Below, in pieces: positions 29,873 to 39,750 of a DNA stretch of 64,000 nt. The translations under genes were made by a program, and so were the position numbers. Under the pieces are notes generated by a model. The model saw nothing but the letters and a program-made list of their open reading frames with translations, was not told the origin of the DNA and did no database searches. The stretch's first letter is position 1; each line of letters begins with the position of its first letter. This DNA comes from Phycisphaera sp. (GTDB taxonomy: Bacteria; Planctomycetota; Phycisphaerae; Phycisphaerales; Zrk34). Location: the NCBI GenBank assembly GCA_016125285.1, contig WGMA01000018.1, positions 1 through 64,000 on the forward strand. The letters are read 5' to 3'.

Positions 29873-30268
29873 ATGCGACTCTATGTTGGCAATCTTTCGT
29901 ACAACACCACTGCGGACGCCCTTAGCGCGGAGTTCGGCCGATTCGGACAGGTCGAAGACGTGCACATCGTGACGGACCGCGAGACGGGCCGTCCGCGCGG
30001 CTTCGCGTTCGTGACGATGGGCGACGCCGAGGCGGGCAATCAGGTCATCGAAAACTTCAACGGCGTCGAACTCGACGGCCGCACACTGACGGTCAACGAG
30101 GCGCGTCCGCGTCAGGACCGCGGCGGCGGCGGCGGTGGTGGTGGCGGCTACGGCGGCGGTGGCGGCGGTGGTCGTCGCGGCGGCGGCGGTGGTGGCTACG
30201 GCGGCGGCGGTGGCGGTGGTCATCGCGGCGGCGGTGGTGGCGGCGGCCGCGATCGCGATCGCTGGTAA
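29873..30268 (+). CDS. Glycine-rich RRM RNA-binding protein
   Basis: A 131-residue protein with a single RNA recognition motif (residues 2-78) and an intact RNP2 (LYVGNL, 3-8) and RNP1 (RGFAFVTM, 42-49). It ends in a Gly/Arg/Tyr-rich tail of about 45 residues, then RDRDRW. Bacterial proteins of this build, well known in cyanobacteria, bind RNA and often rise after cold shock. The tail resembles those of glycine-rich RNA-binding proteins and may promote condensation. The ATG at 29873 is chosen because the RRM starts at residue 2 and GGAG lies nine bases upstream. The gene has its own promoter candidate and a strong terminator. Confidence 0.93.
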   Translation: MRLYVGNLSYNTTADALSAEFGRFGQVEDVHIVTDRETGRPRGFAFVTMGDAEAGNQVIENFNGVELDGRTLTVNEARPRQDRGGGGGGGGGYGGGGGGGRRGGGGGGYGGGGGGGHRGGGGGGGRDRDRW

Positions 30269-30294
30269 TCCCTCACCGGGCAACAAACAATCAG

Positions 30295-30328
30295 ACCCCA
30301 ATCCGACTCGCGCGGGTTGGGGTTTTTA
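30295..30328 (+). terminator. Intrinsic terminator of the RRM gene
   Basis: CCCCAA at 30296-30301 pairs with TTGGGG at 30317-30322, with further pairing inside, and is followed at once by five T residues (30323-30327). Stem and U-tract are both good. It closes the RRM transcription unit 27 bases after the stop. Confidence 0.88.
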
Positions 30329-30485
30329 GTTGCGCCGACCACCGCGGGCTCGACGCGATCGTGGCCACGGGGATTCCCTTAAGCACACTGCGGATCGCCC
30401 CTGATGACGCGGATCGCGCCCGCGTGCTTGAATACAGGTGGAGGCAACGGGCTGACAGGCCCCGATTCAACGGAAGGAGTTGACC

Positions 30486-30830
30486 ATGAAGGCCCCACTC
30501 GAGATCGCGTTCAGCAACGTGGAGCGCAGCGCCGCGGTCGAGGACAACGTGCGCGAGCACGCGTCGAAGCTTGAGGAGTTGTACGACCGCATCACCAGCG
30601 TGCGTGTCATGGTGGCCGAGCCTCACAAGAGCGGTCACAAGGGCAAGCTGTTCCACGTCAAGATCGAGGTCGGCGTGCCGGGCGAGAAGCTGATGGTCGA
30701 CCGCGATCACCACGACAACCACGCGCACGAGGACGTGTTCGTGGCGATCCGCGACGCGTTCCGCGCCGCCGAGCGCCAGCTGCGCGACTACGTCGACAAG
30801 CTGCACGAGCACGGTCGGCGTGCGGGCTGA
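30486..30830 (+). CDS. hpf: Ribosome hibernation promoting factor (HPF/RaiA family)
   Basis: A 114-residue protein of the HPF/YfiA family (formerly 'sigma-54 modulation protein'), the short type without the long C-terminal dimerisation domain. It begins with LEIAFSNVERSAAVEDNVREHASKLEE, the usual first strand and helix, shown here in parts (LEIAFSNVERSAAVEDN). It continues with HVKIEVGVPG and ends in a basic helix. Such proteins bind the 30S decoding region and silence ribosomes during starvation. The start is fixed by AAGGAG at 30474-30479, six bases before the ATG. The His-rich stretch HHDNHAHED is unusual. It lies beside the RRM gene, which suggests a small group of RNA and ribosome stress genes. 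Confidence 0.9.
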   Translation: MKAPLEIAFSNVERSAAVEDNVREHASKLEELYDRITSVRVMVAEPHKSGHKGKLFHVKIEVGVPGEKLMVDRDHHDNHAHEDVFVAIRDAFRAAERQLRDYVDKLHEHGRRAG

Positions 30831-30867
30831 CGCGTGAACGATTGAACGAGGCGCGCAACGAGGCGCG

Positions 30868-33120
30868 CTATCGCGGCAGGGACTCGATCCAGCGACGCAG
30901 CAGGGCGATGCCCTCGTCGTCGACACGCAGCGAGCCGAGCAGCGGCATCTGCCCGGCGCCGCGCACCGACACGCGGCGGAACAGTTCGGAATGATCCGGG
31001 TCGCCGGGCGCGACGAGCATGCCGTCGGCGCCGGTCAGCATCGGCACCTTCGGCTTCACGCCGACGAGCCGCATCTCTTCGAGCGAACGCCAGTATCGCG
31101 TGGTGAACTCGGCGCGTCCGCCGACGCCGCCCTCGCGGTGGCAGTGGGTGCAGTTGACGTAGAGGTACGCGCGGGCGCGCTGCTCGAGGCCGGCCTTCGC
31201 GTCGTACGGGTTCGTCATCGGCGTCGGCTCGGACTTCCACTTCGACACCGGCTGCGCGAACACGCCGAGCTTCTCGAGCGTGTGCAGTTGGCCCCCGACG
31301 CGCCCGCCGATCTCCGTGTAGTCGACGTTGCGGTGCAGCTGTTCGGGCGACAGGCCGAGCACGAAGTTGGTGCGCTGCGTGTGGCAGGTGGCGCACTCGC
31401 TGCGACCGGCGAACCGCCACGGCTGCGTGCGGCGCCCGCTGGTCGCGGCGGTGTCGGCGACCTCGAACGTCGCGTTGTCGCCCGCCTCGGCCACGAGCAC
31501 CGCGTCGGACTGATCGTCGAGCCAGCGGTACGTGTAGTACCGCCACACGCCGTCGTAGACGTGGATCACCTGCGTCTCGATGCGCCGCAACTTCGGCGGC
31601 GTGCCGGCCTTCGCGGCGTCGCCCGGCGTCGGCAGCATCAACGTCTGCATGAACGCGCTGCCGTCGGGGAACTGAAGGCTGCGGTGCAGCTGCGGCTTGG
31701 CTTCGCCCATCTTGGACAGCGCCATGTATCGCCGCCGCACGGCGCCGTCCGCCCACGCCGGGGCGTTGATGTCGAACGGGATCACGCCCGGCGCGACGCG
31801 GTGCTCGGCGGTCGACGCGAACAGGCCCGTCTCGCTGAGCCGCTCGGGGAACGGCCCGGCGGACTTGGTCGGCGCGGCCGGTTCGAGGCGGAGCAGCTTG
31901 CCGGTGAGCTGTCCGATGTACAGGTCGCCGTGGTGCCCGGAGCCGAACGCGACGATCGGCACACCCGTCGTGGCGATGCGCTCGTGCCGCGTGACCGCCT
32001 TGCCGTCCCACGCGAACGCCCACACCTGGCCCGTGACGTAGTCGCCGTAGACCTGACGACCGTTGAGCCCCGCGAGCTTGTCGCCGAGGTACGTCGGCCC
32101 GCCGATCGCCGACCGCGCCACGCTGTGCGGCTGCTCGATGATAGGCGGCGTCAGCGTCGGCACGGGCCCGCCGAGCGCGTTGCTCGACCGATACGGATGG
32201 CTGCCCTCGAACGCGCTCCACCCGTGATTCGTCCCGCGGCGGACCACGCGCACCAGCTCCCACGACTCGTCGCCGTTGTCGCCCACGATCAGGTCGCCGG
32301 TCGGCGTGTGAAACGCGCTGCGCCACGGGTTGCGCAGGCCGTACGCCCACACCTCCGGCCGGATGCCCGCGACGCCGACAAACGGGTTGTCGGCCGGCAC
32401 GCCGTACGCCTTACCGGGATCGGGGTGATCGACATCGATGCGGATGATCGACCCGAGCAGGTTGTCGGTGGTCTGGCCGATGTTGCCCGGGTCGCCGGGG
32501 TCTTCGCCGTCACCGCTCGTGGCGTAGAGCATGCCGTCGGTCGGCCCGAAGTGAAGGTCGCAGCCGTTGTGCCCGTTCGACTCCCACCGCAGAAGATCGA
32601 CGCGCGACTTGGGGTCGACGCGCGGCGGATCGACCGATGTGACGGTGAAACGCGAGATGATGTTCGCGGCCGGCTTGGGCTTGTTCAGGTTCCACGCGAC
32701 GAAGATCTGCGGGACCTGCGGGAATTTCGGGTGCAGCTCGACGCTGTACAGCTGCAGGCCCTGATCACCGCGCGTGTCGGGGCCGTCGGGCAGCTCGAGC
32801 AGCAACTCGCGTGTCGCGACGCCGTCGGTTTCGTCGAACGTCCACACGCGTCCGCTCAGCTCGCTGACCATCAGCCGATTGGTGTTCGGCCAGGGCTCGA
32901 TGTTGACCGCGGCGGTGTCGAAGTTCAGCTTCTCAAACGCCACGAGCGCGGTGTACGGCGCGGGCGTCGTGCCGCGCCCGTCGAGCCTGCTGTGATCCCA
33001 CGCGGGGATCGCGTCGAGGCCGACGGGTGCGTCGTCGTAGCCGGCGCTGCACGCGAACGGTGACGAGATGACCAGCGCCACGATGAGGACGCCGACGATA
33101 GTGCGGAGGTGGTGTGCCAT
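30868..33120 (-). CDS. Secreted GSDH-type beta-propeller fused to a cytochrome-like domain
   Basis: A 750-residue protein with a signal peptide (about residues 8-27, VGVLIVALVISSPFACSAG). Residues 60-410 form a six-bladed propeller of the PQQ-dependent glucose/sorbosone dehydrogenase (GSDH) type, with landmarks SNGHNGCDLHFGPTDGMLY and EVWAYGLRNPWRSAFH. The C-terminal part has two haem c motifs, CATCH at 576-580 and CTHCH near 656. This build suggests oxidation of a sugar-like substrate in the periplasm, with electrons passed to the attached haem. PQQ use cannot be confirmed by eye. It is divergent from the GntR regulator, which may control it. Confidence 0.88.
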   Translation of the reverse strand: MAHHLRTIVGVLIVALVISSPFACSAGYDDAPVGLDAIPAWDHSRLDGRGTTPAPYTALVAFEKLNFDTAAVNIEPWPNTNRLMVSELSGRVWTFDETDGVATRELLLELPDGPDTRGDQGLQLYSVELHPKFPQVPQIFVAWNLNKPKPAANIISRFTVTSVDPPRVDPKSRVDLLRWESNGHNGCDLHFGPTDGMLYATSGDGEDPGDPGNIGQTTDNLLGSIIRIDVDHPDPGKAYGVPADNPFVGVAGIRPEVWAYGLRNPWRSAFHTPTGDLIVGDNGDESWELVRVVRRGTNHGWSAFEGSHPYRSSNALGGPVPTLTPPIIEQPHSVARSAIGGPTYLGDKLAGLNGRQVYGDYVTGQVWAFAWDGKAVTRHERIATTGVPIVAFGSGHHGDLYIGQLTGKLLRLEPAAPTKSAGPFPERLSETGLFASTAEHRVAPGVIPFDINAPAWADGAVRRRYMALSKMGEAKPQLHRSLQFPDGSAFMQTLMLPTPGDAAKAGTPPKLRRIETQVIHVYDGVWRYYTYRWLDDQSDAVLVAEAGDNATFEVADTAATSGRRTQPWRFAGRSECATCHTQRTNFVLGLSPEQLHRNVDYTEIGGRVGGQLHTLEKLGVFAQPVSKWKSEPTPMTNPYDAKAGLEQRARAYLYVNCTHCHREGGVGGRAEFTTRYWRSLEEMRLVGVKPKVPMLTGADGMLVAPGDPDHSELFRRVSVRGAGQMPLLGSLRVDDEGIALLRRWIESLPR

Positions 33121-33260
33121 GAGTTGATTAGTCTATTGCCGGCCGACGATCCGCAACAGAGGCTGCGCGACCCATTCATTCTGTATCGCCTGACGATGTT
33201 GTCTGCCCACAGCGAATGATCTACGATGCCCCGCGAGTCGTTAGGGAGTGGGCACGCTCC

Positions 33261-33941
33261 ATGTGTGAGTTGATATTGCAGAAAACCGCGGATGGTCGGC
33301 TGTCGGACCGCGTTTACGTGACGTTGCTGGAGGCGATCATCGCCGGCCGGCTGTCGCCCGGTGACGTCGTGAGCGAGGTGTCGCTTGCGCGCGACCTGAA
33401 CGTGAGCCGCACGCCGGTGCACGACGCGGTGCGCAAGCTGATCGAGGACGGGCTGGTGACGCAGGCGGCGAACCATCGCCCGGTGATCGCCGCGTTCAAG
33501 AGCGACGATGTGTTCGAGATCTTCGAGATGCGCAAGCTGCTCGAAGGCGAGGCCGCGGCCCGGGCGGCGCCGCGGATCGACCGCTCGACGCTGGCGAAGC
33601 TTCGCGAGATCGCCGACGGGTTGGCCGGCCCGGCGGACGTCAATGGCGAGTGGCTGGGCCGCTGGGCCGACTTCGATGAGGTGTTTCACGCGGCGATCGC
33701 CCAGGCGAGCGGCAGCAAGCGCCTCGACGCCGACATCGCACGTTACCGCCTGCTGCATCGGGGTTTCAATAAACTCGCGACCGCCGATCCGCTGCGTCAG
33801 GCCCTCGACGAACACCTCACGATCCTCGACGCGCTGGATCAGCGGAACGCCGCCGACGCGCGGCACGCCATGGTGATGCACATCGGCGAGTGGCAGGCTT
33901 ACTTCGTCAACTACGCCGAGCGCACCGGCAAGCGGGCCTGA
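33261..33941 (+). CDS. GntR-family transcription regulator, FCD subgroup
   Basis: A 226-residue regulator. A winged helix-turn-helix occupies about residues 12-75 (SEVSLARDLNVSRTPVHDAV, then LIEDGLV). It is followed by a helical FCD effector domain typical of FadR-like regulators, which usually bind sugar acids or other small organic acids. The ATG at 33261 is preferred because AGGGAG lies 12 bases upstream and the wHTH begins soon after. An in-frame ATG at 33216 would add 15 residues and cannot be excluded. Divergent from the propeller/cytochrome gene, it may regulate that gene or itself. Confidence 0.9.
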   Translation: MCELILQKTADGRLSDRVYVTLLEAIIAGRLSPGDVVSEVSLARDLNVSRTPVHDAVRKLIEDGLVTQAANHRPVIAAFKSDDVFEIFEMRKLLEGEAAARAAPRIDRSTLAKLREIADGLAGPADVNGEWLGRWADFDEVFHAAIAQASGSKRLDADIARYRLLHRGFNKLATADPLRQALDEHLTILDALDQRNAADARHAMVMHIGEWQAYFVNYAERTGKRA

Positions 33942-34094
33942 CCCGAACGGCGTGTCGGACGCCTCCCGCGGTCGCGGCGAGCGACGATTTCTGGCTGAAG
34001 GCGCGGCAGATTGAGCGCCGGCAGGCAGATATGATGGCGAGGTGGCCGAAGACGCTGCCTCGCGGCGCGTCGGGCCGGCCACGGAGGTTTGTTG

Positions 34095-36569
34095 ATGAAG
34101 TCTCACGGCACGTTGATGCTTATCGCGGCTCTGCTGGCCGGCACGACGCCGCTCGTTGCCTCCGCCGCGTCGCCCGCAACACCCGGCACGTCCAAGTCCG
34201 CCACGCCGTTCGCCCCCGCGGTCAGCGAATTCCTCGACCTGAACTGCTACGACTGCCACGCCGGCAAGATCACCAAGGGCAAGCTCGACCTCAAGGCGTT
34301 GTCGACGGACCTGACCAACGACAAGACCCGCGCGGTGTGGGAAGCGGTCTACACGCGCGTCGCCAACGACGAGATGCCGCCGAAAAAAGAGAAGGTCCGG
34401 CCGACCGCCGCCGAGCGTCGCACGCTGACCGACTGGCTCGAGCCGCGCATCATCGCCGCGGAGGACGCGGACGGCGCGCACGAGATGGTCGCCCGCCGCC
34501 TCAACCGCGTCGAGTACGAGAACACCGTGCGCGACCTGCTCGGCGTCGACACGCACCTCAAAGACATGCTGCCGGAAGACGGTCAGCGGCACGGCTTCGA
34601 CAACGTCGCCGGCGGATTGAGCATCTCGTCGGTGCTGATGGAGCGTTACCTCGACGCCGCCGACCACGCGCTCGACGACGCGATCTTCCACGGCTTCCGG
34701 ACGCAGGTGCACTCCGACCAGACGCTGCTCAAGGATCTCGACAAGATCAAGGATCAGACCAAGAAGGGCGCGTACTTCGAGGCGAACGACGCGCTGGTGT
34801 GGCACAACACCGGCTACCCGCAGGTGACGGCGCACGGCTTCAACGCGCCGGAGGACGGTCGCTACCGCTTCCGCATCGAGTGCTGGCCGCACAATCCCGA
34901 CGGCAGGTCGCTGGCGATGGCGGTGTACGCGGGCGAGTTCTACCGCGGCGACAGCTTCTTCGTCGATTACTTCGACGTGAAGGGCTCCGCCGACGAGCCG
35001 ACGTGGCTCGAGTTCGAGGTGGTGCTCAAGGCGCGCGACACGATCCGCCTGATCCCGTACAACGTCAAGTCGTGGGAGGTCAGCACGAACGGCGGCAAAG
35101 GGAAGTCGAAGCCCGCCGACTACCAGGGCATGGGCCTGGCGGTGCGAACGATCCAACGCGAAGGGCCGCTGGGCGACTGGCCCCCGGCGTCGCACGCGAA
35201 GCTGTTCGGCGACCTGCCGCTGGAGAAGGTCGCCGAGGCGCGCCCGCGCGGCAAGCGTGAGAACGCGCCGATCTTCGGCGTCGTCAGCAAAGCCCCGAAG
35301 GAGGACGCCAAGCGGCTGCTGCGCGACTTCGCCCGACGCGCGTTCCGGCGGCCGGTCACCGACGCCGACGTCGCGCCGTTCGTCAAGCTCGTCGACGACC
35401 GGCTCGACAACGGTTACGAGTTCGAGGCGGCGATGCGTGTCGGGTTCCAGGCGGTGCTGTGCAGCCCGCAGTTCCTCGTCATCAACAAGGCGACGAAGCC
35501 CGGCGACGACCACGCGCTCGCGTCGCGGCTCAGCTACTTCCTCTGGTCGACGATGCCCGACGAGACGCTGACGAAGCTCGCCGACGACGGTCGCCTGCAC
35601 GAGCGCAGCGTGCTCGATCAGCAGGTCGAACGCATGCTCAACGACCCGCGCGCCGCGGCGTTCACCGAGAACTTTCTTGGCCAGTGGCTCGACCTGCGCA
35701 AGATCGCCGAGACGTCGCCCGACGAAAAGCTCTACCCCGAGTTCGATCACATGCTCGAGGTGTCGATGGTCAAGGAGACGCACGCGTTCTTTGACGAGCT
35801 GCTTCACAAGGACCTCAGCGTGCTGAATGTGATCGACTCGGACTTCGCGATGCTCAACGAGCGGATGGCCGAGCTGTACGGCATCGACGGCGTGCGTGGG
35901 TTCGATCGGTTCCGCCGCGTGCCGCTGCCGAAGGGCTGCCCGCGCGGCGGCGTCGTGACGCAGGCCAGCGTGCTGAAGGTCACCGCCAACGGCACGAACA
36001 CGTCGCCCGTGCTGCGCGGCGTGTGGATGCTCGAGAACATCCTCGGCCAGGCCGTGCCGCCGCCGCCGGAGTCCGTGCCCGCCGTCGAGCCCGACATCCG
36101 CGGCGCGACCACCATCCGCGAGCAACTCGCCAAGCACCGCCAGAACGAGTCGTGCAACGAGTGCCACCACGTCATCGACCCGCCGGGCTTCGCGCTCGAG
36201 AGCTTCGACGTCATCGGCGCCTACCGCGATCACTACCGTTCGGTCGGCGAGGGCGAGCGCGTGAAGTCGCAGGTGCGCGGGCGCGGCGTGCAGTACCGCA
36301 TCGGCCCCGCCGTGGATCCGTCCGCGGTGATGCCCGACGGGCGCCCGTTCGCCGACATCGAGCAGTTCCGCGCCCGCGTGCTCGAGGACGAGCGGCAGGT
36401 CGTGCGGTGTGTGGCCGAGAAGCTGCTGCTGTACGGGCGCGGCTCCGAGCTGTCGTTTGCCGATCGCGTCGAGATCGACCGCATCGTCGACCGCCTGCGT
36501 GACAAGCATTACGGGCTGCGCTCGCTGATCCACGAGCTGGTGGCGTCCGACGCCTTCCTGAAACGCTGA
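34095..36569 (+). CDS. DUF1592-type planctomycete cytochrome c protein
   Basis: An 824-residue secreted protein with the same order as the DUF1592 protein at 1621-4140: signal peptide (about residues 5-25), cytochrome domain with CYDCH at 51-55, DUF1587 (RLNRVEYENTVRDLLG), DUF1592, DUF1595, DUF1588 (MLNERMAELYG region) and DUF1585, with CNECH at 687-691. The start is firm: GGAGG at 34083-34087 lies seven bases before the ATG, and two in-frame TTG codons just upstream are not needed. A DUF1552 partner follows 54 bases later. Haem attachment is expected, and the electron partner is unknown. Confidence 0.93.
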   Translation: MKSHGTLMLIAALLAGTTPLVASAASPATPGTSKSATPFAPAVSEFLDLNCYDCHAGKITKGKLDLKALSTDLTNDKTRAVWEAVYTRVANDEMPPKKEKVRPTAAERRTLTDWLEPRIIAAEDADGAHEMVARRLNRVEYENTVRDLLGVDTHLKDMLPEDGQRHGFDNVAGGLSISSVLMERYLDAADHALDDAIFHGFRTQVHSDQTLLKDLDKIKDQTKKGAYFEANDALVWHNTGYPQVTAHGFNAPEDGRYRFRIECWPHNPDGRSLAMAVYAGEFYRGDSFFVDYFDVKGSADEPTWLEFEVVLKARDTIRLIPYNVKSWEVSTNGGKGKSKPADYQGMGLAVRTIQREGPLGDWPPASHAKLFGDLPLEKVAEARPRGKRENAPIFGVVSKAPKEDAKRLLRDFARRAFRRPVTDADVAPFVKLVDDRLDNGYEFEAAMRVGFQAVLCSPQFLVINKATKPGDDHALASRLSYFLWSTMPDETLTKLADDGRLHERSVLDQQVERMLNDPRAAAFTENFLGQWLDLRKIAETSPDEKLYPEFDHMLEVSMVKETHAFFDELLHKDLSVLNVIDSDFAMLNERMAELYGIDGVRGFDRFRRVPLPKGCPRGGVVTQASVLKVTANGTNTSPVLRGVWMLENILGQAVPPPPESVPAVEPDIRGATTIREQLAKHRQNESCNECHHVIDPPGFALESFDVIGAYRDHYRSVGEGERVKSQVRGRGVQYRIGPAVDPSAVMPDGRPFADIEQFRARVLEDERQVVRCVAEKLLLYGRGSELSFADRVEIDRIVDRLRDKHYGLRSLIHELVASDAFLKR

Positions 36570-36623
36570 CCGCAAGCCGCGACGAATCGCAACGTCGTCG
36601 CGGGTAGAATGAAGGACACGACC

Positions 36624-37916
36624 ATGGGCACATTCATTGACAGGCGAACGTTCCTCCGCGGGGCCGGTGTGGCGATGGCGCTGCCGGCGCTGTACCAGAC
36701 GACCACCCGCGCCGCCGGCGCGAAGAAGCTCGACGACGTGATCAACGCCGCGAAGCAGCGCATGGTGATGATCAACACGGGCCTGGGCGTGCACACGCCG
36801 TTCCTGTTCCCGCAGAAGGCCGGCCGCGACTACGACGTGACGCCGTACCTCGAGCCGCTGCAGAAGGTGCGCGAGGACTTCACGGTGATGTCGGGCCTGT
36901 CGCACCCGGGCGTCGACGGCGGGCACTCGGCCGAAAAGTCGTACCTCACCGCCGCGCTGCACCCCGGGCGGTCGAGCTTCAAGAACTCGATCTCCGTCGA
37001 CCAGTACGCCGCGGAGCAGATCGGTCACCTCACGCGCTTCGCCTCGTTGCAGCTGGGCACGTCGAGCAGCCGGAGCCTGTCGTGGACGCGTGGCGGCGTC
37101 GAGATCCCCGCCGACGACAGCCCCTCGCGCGTGTTCGCACGCCTGTTCCTCGACGGCACGCCCGACCAGATCAGGCAGCAGGTCGCCAAGCTGCGCGACG
37201 GCCAGTCCATCATGGACACCGTCGGCGTGCAGGCGACCGACATGCAGCGCCAGCTCGGCAAGGAAGACCGCCAGACGCTCGACCAGTACTTCACCTCCGT
37301 GCGCGAGCTGGAGCGGCGGCTGGTCAAGGGTGAGGAGTGGGCGAAGAAACCGAAGCCGAAGGTCGAGATGAAGCAGCCTAAGGACATCAAGGACAGCGCC
37401 GACTTCCTCGGCCGCACGCAGCTGCTGTTCGACCTGGTGCACCTGGCCGTGCAGACCGACTCGACGCGGCTGATCACGGTGTTCATCGGCGGGACGAACG
37501 CGCCGCCGCCGGGGCTCGAGGGTGTCGAGGAAGGCTGGCACAACCTCTCGCACCACGGCCGCGACGAGAAGAAGATCGAACAGCTGAAGATCATCGAGCA
37601 CGCGGAGATCTCCGTCGTCGCCGACCTGCTCGCGAAGCTCAAGGACGCGCGCGAGGGCGATCACACGCTGCTGGATAAGACGATGGTGATGTACGGCTCG
37701 AACCTCGGCAACGCGTCGAGCCACTCGAACAAGGACATGCCGATGGTCCTCGCCGGCGGCGGTTTCAACCACGGCCAGCACCTGGCGTTCGACCCCAAGG
37801 CCAATCCCCCGCTGGCCAACATGTTCGTGTCCATGCTGCAGCGCATGGGCCTCGAGACCGACAGCTTCGCCACCGGCGCCGGCACGCTCGACGGCCTGAC
37901 GCCGAAGCACGGGTGA
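36624..37916 (+). CDS. DUF1552 family Tat-exported protein
   Basis: A 430-residue DUF1552 protein with a clear Tat leader, IDRRTFLRGAGVAMALP, at residues 5-21. The mature part has MVMINTGLGVHTPFLFP and a late MVMYGSNLGNASSHSNKDMP region matching the other two DUF1552 proteins here. Two starts are possible. ATG 36624 is chosen because AAGGA lies seven bases upstream and the leader then begins at once; ATG 36609 would add five residues. It pairs with the upstream DUF1592 gene and converges on the sulfatase gene, 13 bases away. Confidence 0.92.
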   Translation: MGTFIDRRTFLRGAGVAMALPALYQTTTRAAGAKKLDDVINAAKQRMVMINTGLGVHTPFLFPQKAGRDYDVTPYLEPLQKVREDFTVMSGLSHPGVDGGHSAEKSYLTAALHPGRSSFKNSISVDQYAAEQIGHLTRFASLQLGTSSSRSLSWTRGGVEIPADDSPSRVFARLFLDGTPDQIRQQVAKLRDGQSIMDTVGVQATDMQRQLGKEDRQTLDQYFTSVRELERRLVKGEEWAKKPKPKVEMKQPKDIKDSADFLGRTQLLFDLVHLAVQTDSTRLITVFIGGTNAPPPGLEGVEEGWHNLSHHGRDEKKIEQLKIIEHAEISVVADLLAKLKDAREGDHTLLDKTMVMYGSNLGNASSHSNKDMPMVLAGGGFNHGQHLAFDPKANPPLANMFVSMLQRMGLETDSFATGAGTLDGLTPKHG

Positions 37917-37929
37917 ACGTCACGCCGCG

Positions 37930-39387
37930 TCATTTACCCGGCTTGTAGTTCGGATTGGGCTTGGGCATCTTCGCGCCGACGGATTGTTGCCAGGCGTGGA
38001 GTTTGGCGAGCATCTCGCGGGTCTTGTCGGGGTTCTTCTTCGACAGGTCGTACTGCTCGCCGAGGTCTTCGGCGAGGTTGTACAGCTCGACGGTCTCGTA
38101 CTCGTACAGCTCGACGATCTTCCAGTCGCCTTCGCGGAGGGCGGCGCCGGGGCGCCAGGTTGAGCCGTGGTAGTGCGGGTAGTGCCACGCGATGGGTCGA
38201 TCGGTGACGAGCGGCTGGCCCTTGAGCAGCGGGACGAGCGAGACACCGTCGACGTGCTTGTCGGGCATGAGGGGCAGGCCGGCGAGTTCGAGCATGGTGG
38301 GGAAGAAGTCCATGGAGATGACGGGCGTGTCGCAGACGGCGCCGGGTTTGGTGACGCCGGGGGCGCGCACGATCATGGGTTCGCGGACGCCGCCCTCGTA
38401 GACCCATCCCTTGCCGGAGCGCAGCGGCAGGTTGCACGTCGAGCCGTTCTTGGCTCCGAGCGTGCACAGGCCGCCGTTGTCGGAGAAGAAGATGACGACG
38501 GTGTTGCCGGTGAGCTTGAGTGCGTCGAGCTGGTCGAGCAGTCGGCCGACGGACTTGTCGACGGCGGCGACCATCGAGGCGTAGTCCGGGCGGTCCTGAC
38601 GCATGCGGCTGACGCCGTCGTGCTCGTCGGCGAACGGCGTGGCGCCCTTGAACATCTTCGCTGCCTTGTCCTTGAAGTGCTGGACGAACTCCTTGCATTC
38701 CTGCACGGGCGTGTGGACGTTGTAGTACGCGAGGTAGAGCAGGAACGGCCTGGCGGGGTCGCGCTTGCGGAGGAAGTCGATGGACGCGTCGGTGAGTCGG
38801 TCGGTGAGGTACTCGCCGGGCTTGCCGGGCTCGGGGATCTGCGGGTTCTGCCACGGTGCGTAGTAGCCGCCGCGGGGCGAGCCGGTGTGGTTGCCGCCGT
38901 AGTTGATGTCGAAGCCCTGATCGGTGGGCAGGAATCCCTCGCCGCCGAGGTGCCACTTGCCGGCGAAGAAGGTCTGGTAGCCGTGCGGCTTGAGGGCCTC
39001 GGCGATGGTGGTCTCTTCGAGGGCGAGGTTATCGCGATCTTCGGGCGCGATGAGCTTGGGGTTCTTGCCGCCGGACGCGCCGGGGATCCAGTCGGTGATG
39101 TCGACACGGACGGGGTGCCGGCCGGTCATGATGCTGGCGCGGGTCGGCGAGCAGACGGGGCACGCGGCGTAGGCCTGCGTGAAGCGGACGCCGGACGCGG
39201 CGAGGCGGTCGATGTTGGGCGTCTCGTGGAAGGTGCTGCCGTTGCAGCCCACGTCGGCCCAGCCGAGATCGTCGACGAGCAGGAAGACGAAGTTGGTGTT
39301 CGGGTTGGCGGCGCGGGAGGGCGCGACCGCGATGAAGGATGTGATCGAAACGATGACGGCGGCGATCAACGTGCGGCTGAACGTCAT
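37930..39387 (-). CDS. Secreted type I sulfatase
   Basis: A 485-residue arylsulfatase-family enzyme with a signal peptide (about residues 5-27). The active-site motif C79-S-P-T-R83 is of the cysteine type that must be converted to formylglycine. Metal ligands are visible as D39-D40 ([12 protein letters not shown]) and in FFSDNGG near residue 310. GKWHLGG near 143 completes the pocket. It should hydrolyse sulfate esters, most likely on polysaccharides, outside the cytoplasm. A dedicated maturase is needed, and the only FGE-like gene in the window (56534-57571) lacks one expected cysteine. The gene converges on a DUF1592/DUF1552 module and is divergent from the DUF1080 gene. Confidence 0.94.
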   Translation of the reverse strand: MTFSRTLIAAVIVSITSFIAVAPSRAANPNTNFVFLLVDDLGWADVGCNGSTFHETPNIDRLAASGVRFTQAYAACPVCSPTRASIMTGRHPVRVDITDWIPGASGGKNPKLIAPEDRDNLALEETTIAEALKPHGYQTFFAGKWHLGGEGFLPTDQGFDINYGGNHTGSPRGGYYAPWQNPQIPEPGKPGEYLTDRLTDASIDFLRKRDPARPFLLYLAYYNVHTPVQECKEFVQHFKDKAAKMFKGATPFADEHDGVSRMRQDRPDYASMVAAVDKSVGRLLDQLDALKLTGNTVVIFFSDNGGLCTLGAKNGSTCNLPLRSGKGWVYEGGVREPMIVRAPGVTKPGAVCDTPVISMDFFPTMLELAGLPLMPDKHVDGVSLVPLLKGQPLVTDRPIAWHYPHYHGSTWRPGAALREGDWKIVELYEYETVELYNLAEDLGEQYDLSKKNPDKTREMLAKLHAWQQSVGAKMPKPNPNYKPGK

Positions 39388-39750
39388 GGAAGGGGTCTCC
39401 GCGTGCCGGTGTGCGATTCGGGGGTTCCTAAGCTCCGGGTGCAGTGTAGCACGCTCAACGCCTTCGGCCCGGCCGGTATTGCCGGGTGTAACTTTCGGCG
39501 GGGTTGGGGCAACGTTGGATGTCGCCGCGCTCGGCGACGCGGATCAAGATATCCTGTGCGGGTTTGAATCAAGACTTCTCTCCACCAGGTGGGGGAGAGG
39601 TTGGGTGAGGGTGAATCCTTCGGGCACAGCGCGTGCTGCGGGAAGCAAGCGACTCGTTCGAAGGATTCACCCTCACCCCGGCCCTCTCCCTCAAGGGAGT
39701 GGGAGATCCAGAACACCGTCCCCGAGCGGGACACGACCGAAAGGGCACGC
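39388..39750. other. Divergent intergenic region occupied by a palindromic repeat
   Basis: The 363 bases between the divergent sulfatase and DUF1080 genes hold no visible gene. Positions 39578-39705 are copy 3 of the palindromic element. The sulfatase-proximal 190 bases must contain its promoter. The DUF1080 gene has only about 45 bases between the repeat and its ATG, so its transcript may start inside the element. Confidence 0.6.
39578..39705. repeat. Two-armed palindromic intergenic repeat, copy 3
   Basis: Reverse orientation relative to copies 1 and 2. The left arm at 39578-39611 has CTCTCCACCAGGTGGGGGAG followed by AGGTTGGGTGAGGG. The right arm at 39670-39705 has CCCTCACCCCGGCCCTCTCC followed by CTCAAGGGAG. 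In this copy the inverted pairing continues inward: GAGGGTGAATCCTTCG is matched by CGAAGGATTCACCCTC. That makes a long near-perfect hairpin. Confidence 0.85.

Noticed and set aside
30121-30250. The GGCGGCGGTGGT-like repeat considered as a tandem-repeat or CRISPR-like array
   Set aside because: It is in frame and encodes the glycine-rich tail of the RRM protein. There are no spacers.
32925-37910. A 1661-codon minus-strand open frame opposite the GntR, DUF1592 and DUF1552 genes
   Set aside because: Same Arg/Val/Leu-rich shadow composition, crossing three well-supported genes and an intergenic region.
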